Positions 60,778-64,000 of a stretch of 64,000 nucleotides of DNA are shown piece after piece. The position numbers and the translations under genes were made by a program. Below the pieces are notes generated by a model that saw only the letters and a list, made by a program, of their open reading frames with translations, ran no database searches and was not told the origin of the DNA. Every line of letters begins with the position of its first letter. Position 1 is the first letter of the stretch. Source of the stretch: Clostridiales bacterium FE2011 (GTDB lineage Bacteria; Bacillota; Clostridia; Christensenellales; Aristaeellaceae); contig CP069418.1 of NCBI GenBank assembly GCA_017569305.1, positions 744,001 to 808,000 of the forward strand. The letters are read 5' to 3'.

Positions 60778-61314
60778 TTATTTAACGGCTTCGGCGCCTT
60801 TTTCCATGGCCTGCCGGTTGATGGGCAGCAGGTGTTCCTTTTTCGGGCCGAAGGTTGCCTTCAGGGCTTCCATGGCGGAGTCGATGCTCACTACGCCGGT
60901 CTTCTCCAGGATCGCGCCAAGCATAACCATGTTGGCGGTCCGGCTGTTGCCGAGCTGTTCAGCAATGCCGTTGCAGTCCACGGGAATCGCGGTGATATCG
61001 TCCCGGTCGGGGGTGATATCGATCAGGGAGGAGTTGTACAGCATGATGCCGCCCTTCTCCATGGCGGGAGTGAACTTGATCATGCTGGGCTTGTTCATAA
61101 TCACGGCGATCGGGATTTCCGTCACCAGCGGGGAACCGATGGGTTCATCGGAGATTACCACGGCGCAGTTGGCTTCACCGCCGCGCATTTCCGGGCCGTA
61201 GGAAGGCATCCAGGAAACGTTCATCCCCTCGTGCATGGCCGCCTTGGCCAGCAGCTGGCCGATCAGCAGCACGCCCTGTCCGCCGAAACCTGCAATCAGA
61301 AATTGAGCTTCCAT
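60778..61314 (-). CDS. 2-oxoacid:ferredoxin oxidoreductase, gamma subunit
   Basis: 178 residues. Begins MEAQFLIAGFGGQGVLLIGQLLA and has SYGPEMRGGEANCAVVIS, the family signatures of the gamma domain. Last gene of a delta-alpha-beta-gamma operon. Subunit order and the alpha/beta sequences fit either 2-ketoisovalerate (VorDBAC) or 2-oxoglutarate (KorDABC) oxidoreductase; I do not assign a symbol. GGAGG 11 nt before the ATG. Confidence 0.93.
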   Translation of the reverse strand: MEAQFLIAGFGGQGVLLIGQLLAKAAMHEGMNVSWMPSYGPEMRGGEANCAVVISDEPIGSPLVTEIPIAVIMNKPSMIKFTPAMEKGGIMLYNSSLIDITPDRDDITAIPVDCNGIAEQLGNSRTANMVMLGAILEKTGVVSIDSAMEALKATFGPKKEHLLPINRQAMEKGAEAVK

Positions 61315-61317
61315 GAA

Positions 61318-62055
61318 TCACTCAACCTCCTTTTTCACACCCAGCGGGTACTGGGGAATCATGTTGGTTTCCACCCATTTCAGCGCCTCCTGGGGCGTCA
61401 TTCCCCAGTTGGTGGGGCAGGCGGACAGCACTTCCACCAGGGAGAAGCCCTTGCCGGCAATCTGCATTTCGAATGCCTTTTTGATGGACTTCTTGGCTTC
61501 CATGATGTGCTTCACGTCATGCACGGATACGCGGGAGATGTAGGCGGGGCCGTCCAGGGTCGCCAGCATTTCGCTGACCCGGATGGGATAGCCGCACAGC
61601 TTGGGATCCCGGCCGTAGGGAGAGGTAGTGGTCACCTGGCCCGGCAGGGTGGTGGGCGCCATCTGGCCGCCGGTCATGCCGTAAATGGCATTGTTAACAA
61701 AGATTACGGTGATGTTCTCGCCGCGGGTCGCAGCGTGGGTGATTTCCGCCGCGCCGATGGAGGCAAGGTCGCCGTCTCCCTGATAGGTAAACACGATGTT
61801 GTTCGGGTTGACCCGCTTGCAGCCGGTGGCCACAGCCGGAGCACGACCGTGAGCGGCTTCCATCATGTCACAGTTGAAATAGTCATAGGCAAACACGGCG
61901 CAGCCAACCGGCGCGATACCGATGGTCTTTCCCTGGATGCCCAGTTCGTCGATGGCTTCCGCCACCAGGCGATGGATGATACCGTGGGTGCAGCCGGGGC
62001 AATAATGCAGCGGCTTGTCGGTCAGCAGCTTTGTTTTTTCATACACAACAGCCAT
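61318..62055 (-). CDS. 2-oxoacid:ferredoxin oxidoreductase, beta (TPP) subunit
   Basis: 245 residues. N-terminal [20 protein letters not shown]-binding [20 protein letters not shown] followed by [20 protein letters not shown]. Three Cys (in YCPGC and the CP near the C-terminus) plus [10 protein letters not shown] are positioned to hold the 4Fe-4S cluster of these subunits. With alpha, gamma and delta it turns a 2-oxoacid and CoA into an acyl-CoA, CO2 and reduced ferredoxin. Two-base gap to the alpha gene. Confidence 0.94.
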   Translation of the reverse strand: MAVVYEKTKLLTDKPLHYCPGCTHGIIHRLVAEAIDELGIQGKTIGIAPVGCAVFAYDYFNCDMMEAAHGRAPAVATGCKRVNPNNIVFTYQGDGDLASIGAAEITHAATRGENITVIFVNNAIYGMTGGQMAPTTLPGQVTTTSPYGRDPKLCGYPIRVSEMLATLDGPAYISRVSVHDVKHIMEAKKSIKKAFEMQIAGKGFSLVEVLSACPTNWGMTPQEALKWVETNMIPQYPLGVKKEVE

Positions 62056-62057
62056 GC

Positions 62058-63134
62058 TTATTTCCCCTCCTTGGCAAGATTTTCAACCTGGGTGATGATC
62101 TCCCGGACCGTCGGCACAATACCGCCGGTGCGGCCGAAGAAGTGCACGGGCTTTTTGCCGTCCACAGCCAGCTTCACGTCATCCACCATCTGACCCATGC
62201 TCATTTCCACGGTCAGGAAGGCCTTGGCATGCTCAGCAGCCTTGGCAATCGGGGCCGACGGGAAGGGCCACAGGGTGATGGGACGGATCAGGCCGGCCTT
62301 GATGCCTTCGTCGCGCAGCTTGCGCATGGCGCTGCGGGCAATACGGGCGGTGGTGCCGTAGGCGACGATGACGAAATCCGCGTCATCGGTCATTTCTTCC
62401 TGCCAGCGGCATTCGGTCTGTTCCATAACAGCGTACTTGGCGTACAGCTTGTTCACATGCTTTTCCAGCACGGCGGGATCAATGTACAGGGAGTTGATGA
62501 TCGCCCGTTCCCGGCCGCAGTCCGGCGTCCAGCCGGTCGCCGCCCAGGTCTTTTCGGGCAGGTCAGTCTTCTCCTTGCGTTCCGGCATCTCCACGGGCTC
62601 CATCATCTGGCCGATGAGGCCGTCGCCCATGATCAGCACGGGATTGCGGTACTTATCCGCCAGGTCAAATGCTTCCTGTGTCAGTTCCACCGCTTCCTGG
62701 ACGGAAGAGGGAGCCAGCACCAGCATCCGGTAGTCGCCGTGTCCGCCGCCGCGGGTGGACTGATAGTAGTCGCTCTGGGCGGGCTGGATGGAACCCAGTC
62801 CGGGGCCGCCGCGCACCATGTTTACGATAACGCAGGGCAGTTCCGCGCCCACAATATAGCTGATGCCTTCCTGCTTCAGGGAGATTCCCGGGCTGGAGGA
62901 AGAGGTCATAACCCTCGCTCCGGCGCCGGCCGCGCCGTAGACCATATTGATGGCGGCCACTTCGCTCTCCGCCTGCAGGAAACAGCCGCCTTCAATCTTC
63001 GGCAGCCGCTTGGACATGTATTCCGGGATCTGGTTCTGAGGGGTAATGGGATAGCCGAAGAAGAAGCGGCATCCTGCCTGGATCGCGGCTTCGGCGATGG
63101 CTTCATTTCCCTTCATGAGCATTTTTTCACCCAT
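62058..63134 (-). CDS. 2-oxoacid:ferredoxin oxidoreductase, alpha subunit
   Basis: 358 residues. Pyrimidine-binding domain start [45 protein letters not shown] (where the substrate-binding Thr/Ser lie), and the transketolase C-terminal domain with RPITLWPFP and VEMSMGQM. The sequence [14 protein letters not shown] is usual in VorB-like proteins. AGGAGG 8-9 nt before the ATG. Cytoplasmic. Follows the ferredoxin-type delta gene by 16 nt. Confidence 0.94.
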   Translation of the reverse strand: MGEKMLMKGNEAIAEAAIQAGCRFFFGYPITPQNQIPEYMSKRLPKIEGGCFLQAESEVAAINMVYGAAGAGARVMTSSSSPGISLKQEGISYIVGAELPCVIVNMVRGGPGLGSIQPAQSDYYQSTRGGGHGDYRMLVLAPSSVQEAVELTQEAFDLADKYRNPVLIMGDGLIGQMMEPVEMPERKEKTDLPEKTWAATGWTPDCGRERAIINSLYIDPAVLEKHVNKLYAKYAVMEQTECRWQEEMTDDADFVIVAYGTTARIARSAMRKLRDEGIKAGLIRPITLWPFPSAPIAKAAEHAKAFLTVEMSMGQMVDDVKLAVDGKKPVHFFGRTGGIVPTVREIITQVENLAKEGK

Positions 63135-63150
63135 GGATTCGCTTCCTCCT

Positions 63151-63354
63151 TTATTTCTCCACTTTGATTACGGCGTCGGGGCACATGCGTGCGCAGAACG
63201 CGCAGCCGATGCAGGCTTCCTGATCCGTAATTCCGATGGGATGATATCCTTTGGTGTTGATCTCCTTGCTCAGCGCAAGCAGATGCTTGGGACAGACATC
63301 GGCACAGAGGCCGCAGCCCTTGCAGGTCTCACGGTCGATGGTCAGCTTGGCCAT
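63151..63354 (-). CDS. 2-oxoacid:ferredoxin oxidoreductase, delta (2[4Fe-4S]) subunit
   Basis: 67 residues, a small bacterial-type ferredoxin with CKGCGLCADVCP and CIGCAFCARMCP. First gene of the operon; AAGGAGG 8 nt before the ATG, and a near-perfect promoter upstream. It passes electrons from the TPP site to free ferredoxin. Confidence 0.95.
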   Translation of the reverse strand: MAKLTIDRETCKGCGLCADVCPKHLLALSKEINTKGYHPIGITDQEACIGCAFCARMCPDAVIKVEK

Positions 63355-63386
63355 GACTTCCGCCTCCTTAGAAAATGATTAAGCCT

Positions 63387-63415
63387 ATTATAGGTTTCCC
63401 TTCCCTGTGAGTCAA
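63387..63415 (-). promoter_or_regulatory. Promoter of the 2-oxoacid oxidoreductase operon
   Basis: Minus-strand TTGACT (63410-63415), 17-nt spacer, perfect TATAAT (63387-63392), 33 nt before the delta-subunit ATG. Confidence 0.85.
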
Positions 63416-63463
63416 CGAAGGTACAGTAAAAATACCGAACAGAAAATGCTTTTATCGGGACAA

Positions 63464-64000
63464 TTAATTCTGAATTTCTTTCAGGAATTCTCCCAGCATT
63501 GTCCCGACTTTCCGGTTGTACTCCGCGTTGGGGTGCCATCTTGCGCCTGTTTCTTCCTCGCCGTAATCCGGCATCACAAAGGAATACACTTCCTTCATGC
63601 CTTCCGCCTGCACCCGGCGGACAGCTTCCGCCGCCAGTTCCGGATGGCATTCGGTGCCGGGCAGAATCCAGACAATTTGAGCTTCCGGGTTATATTTCCT
63701 CACCTTCCGGATCAGGTTCACAGCACCCTGGATCGCCGTTTCCCTGTCCGCCTCAAAGGACTGCCGTTCGTTCATACCGTTGTTGTCGTTGGTCATCAGG
63801 CGGATACAGACAATATCCGGCTGCCAGGAGCTGAAATCCCAGGGTTTCCGGCATCCCCGTGCCTCCGCATCCGGCCCCTGCAGCACGCCGGCGGTATATT
63901 CATAGGCGTCGGTCATGTTGTTCTTTTCCGTATGCTGATAATCCCAGCATACGCCCCAGCCGCTCTGGGACAGGATGCTCCGTTCCGCGTTCAGCGCCTC
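63464..64000 (-). CDS. SGNH-hydrolase (carbohydrate esterase-like), N-terminus beyond window
   Basis: C-terminal 178 residues of a GDSL/SGNH esterase. The frame stays open to the window edge, upstream of the internal ATG at 63916, so the real start lies outside. Block III is MTNDNNG (in QPDIVCIRLMTNDNNG) and block V is the catalytic His in ARWHPNAEYNRKVG. The block I Ser is in the missing part. The sequence near the edge (SQSGWGVCWDYQ) resembles CE2-type acetylxylan esterases. The 3' end, including the stop, is inside an AATTCTGAATT repeat. Confidence 0.8.
   Translation of the reverse strand, partial: EALNAERSILSQSGWGVCWDYQHTEKNNMTDAYEYTAGVLQGPDAEARGCRKPWDFSSWQPDIVCIRLMTNDNNGMNERQSFEADRETAIQGAVNLIRKVRKYNPEAQIVWILPGTECHPELAAEAVRRVQAEGMKEVYSFVMPDYGEEETGARWHPNAEYNRKVGTMLGEFLKEIQN

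Overview
The window looks like the chromosome of an anaerobic, fibre-degrading member of the Bacillota (Clostridia, gut or rumen type). This is inferred from several things: two ferredoxin-linked 2-oxoacid oxidoreductase sets, secreted plant-cell-wall enzymes (GH10 xylanase, GH43 arabinanase), T-box and FMN riboswitches, strong AGGAGG ribosome sites, sigmaA promoters with 17-18 bp spacers, and a YtvI-like AI-2E family protein. Base composition is moderately GC-rich and even. I see no rRNA, tRNA, CRISPR array, phage or insertion sequence. Almost every gene lies on the minus strand. The plus-strand genes are cysK, a methyltransferase, a LacI regulator, and a run from 46.5 to 52.0 kb.

Layout. 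0-2.2 kb: two tandem VanY-type carboxypeptidases ahead of an OmpR-type response regulator that is cut by the window edge. 2.2-4.6 kb: a polar amino-acid ABC importer whose promoter carries ARG-box-like sites. 4.8-8.3 kb: purA-purB-trmB operon. 8.4-11.3 kb: queH-tex. 11.3-11.6 kb: an array of four hairpins joined by ATTTCA linkers, lying between the queH and cysK promoters. 11.6-17.8 kb: cysK, a MATE pump, a TPM-domain/zinc-ribbon pair and an AI-2E family protein. 17.9-20.3 kb: an 814-residue protein that joins an adenosine-deaminase-like domain to a predicted nucleotide-binding-type C-terminal domain. A divergent METTL25-like methyltransferase follows. 21.7-28.7 kb: an arabinan/arabinoxylan locus (LacI regulator, CUT1 ABC importer, secreted GH43, cytoplasmic GH43) with three LacI-type operators.

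28.8-35.7 kb: a tryptophan ABC importer (trpXYZ type) behind a T-box with a TGG specifier, preceded by paaK and iorBA for aromatic amino-acid fermentation. 35.8-37.6 kb: a secreted flavoprotein reductase. 37.7-43.2 kb: an LplABC-type sugar importer under a membrane-bound AraC-type regulator. 43.2-46.3 kb: a second polar amino-acid importer whose last gene is a DapF-fold racemase. 46.5-52.0 kb: a BaiN/YhiN-type flavoprotein with a rearranged 3' end, a DnaQ-type exonuclease, a nucleoside kinase with a ThrRS-like front half, and a GH10 xylanase. 52.1-57.7 kb: rqcH, FMN-riboswitch-controlled ribU, an esterase and psuG-psuK. 57.8-64 kb: gpmI, a secreted LRR protein, a four-gene 2-oxoacid:ferredoxin oxidoreductase operon, and a partial SGNH esterase.

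How it fits together. Plant polysaccharide is cut outside the cell by xylanase, arabinanase and esterases and imported by CUT1 systems. Amino acids enter through three dedicated importers. Carbon and amino-acid skeletons are oxidised through ferredoxin-dependent enzymes. The points most worth following are the deaminase fusion, the hairpin array, the racemase tied to an amino-acid importer, and two genome-style patterns. One pattern is that all five ABC substrate-binding proteins lack a lipobox. The other is that four of them are followed by a strong hairpin just before the permease gene.
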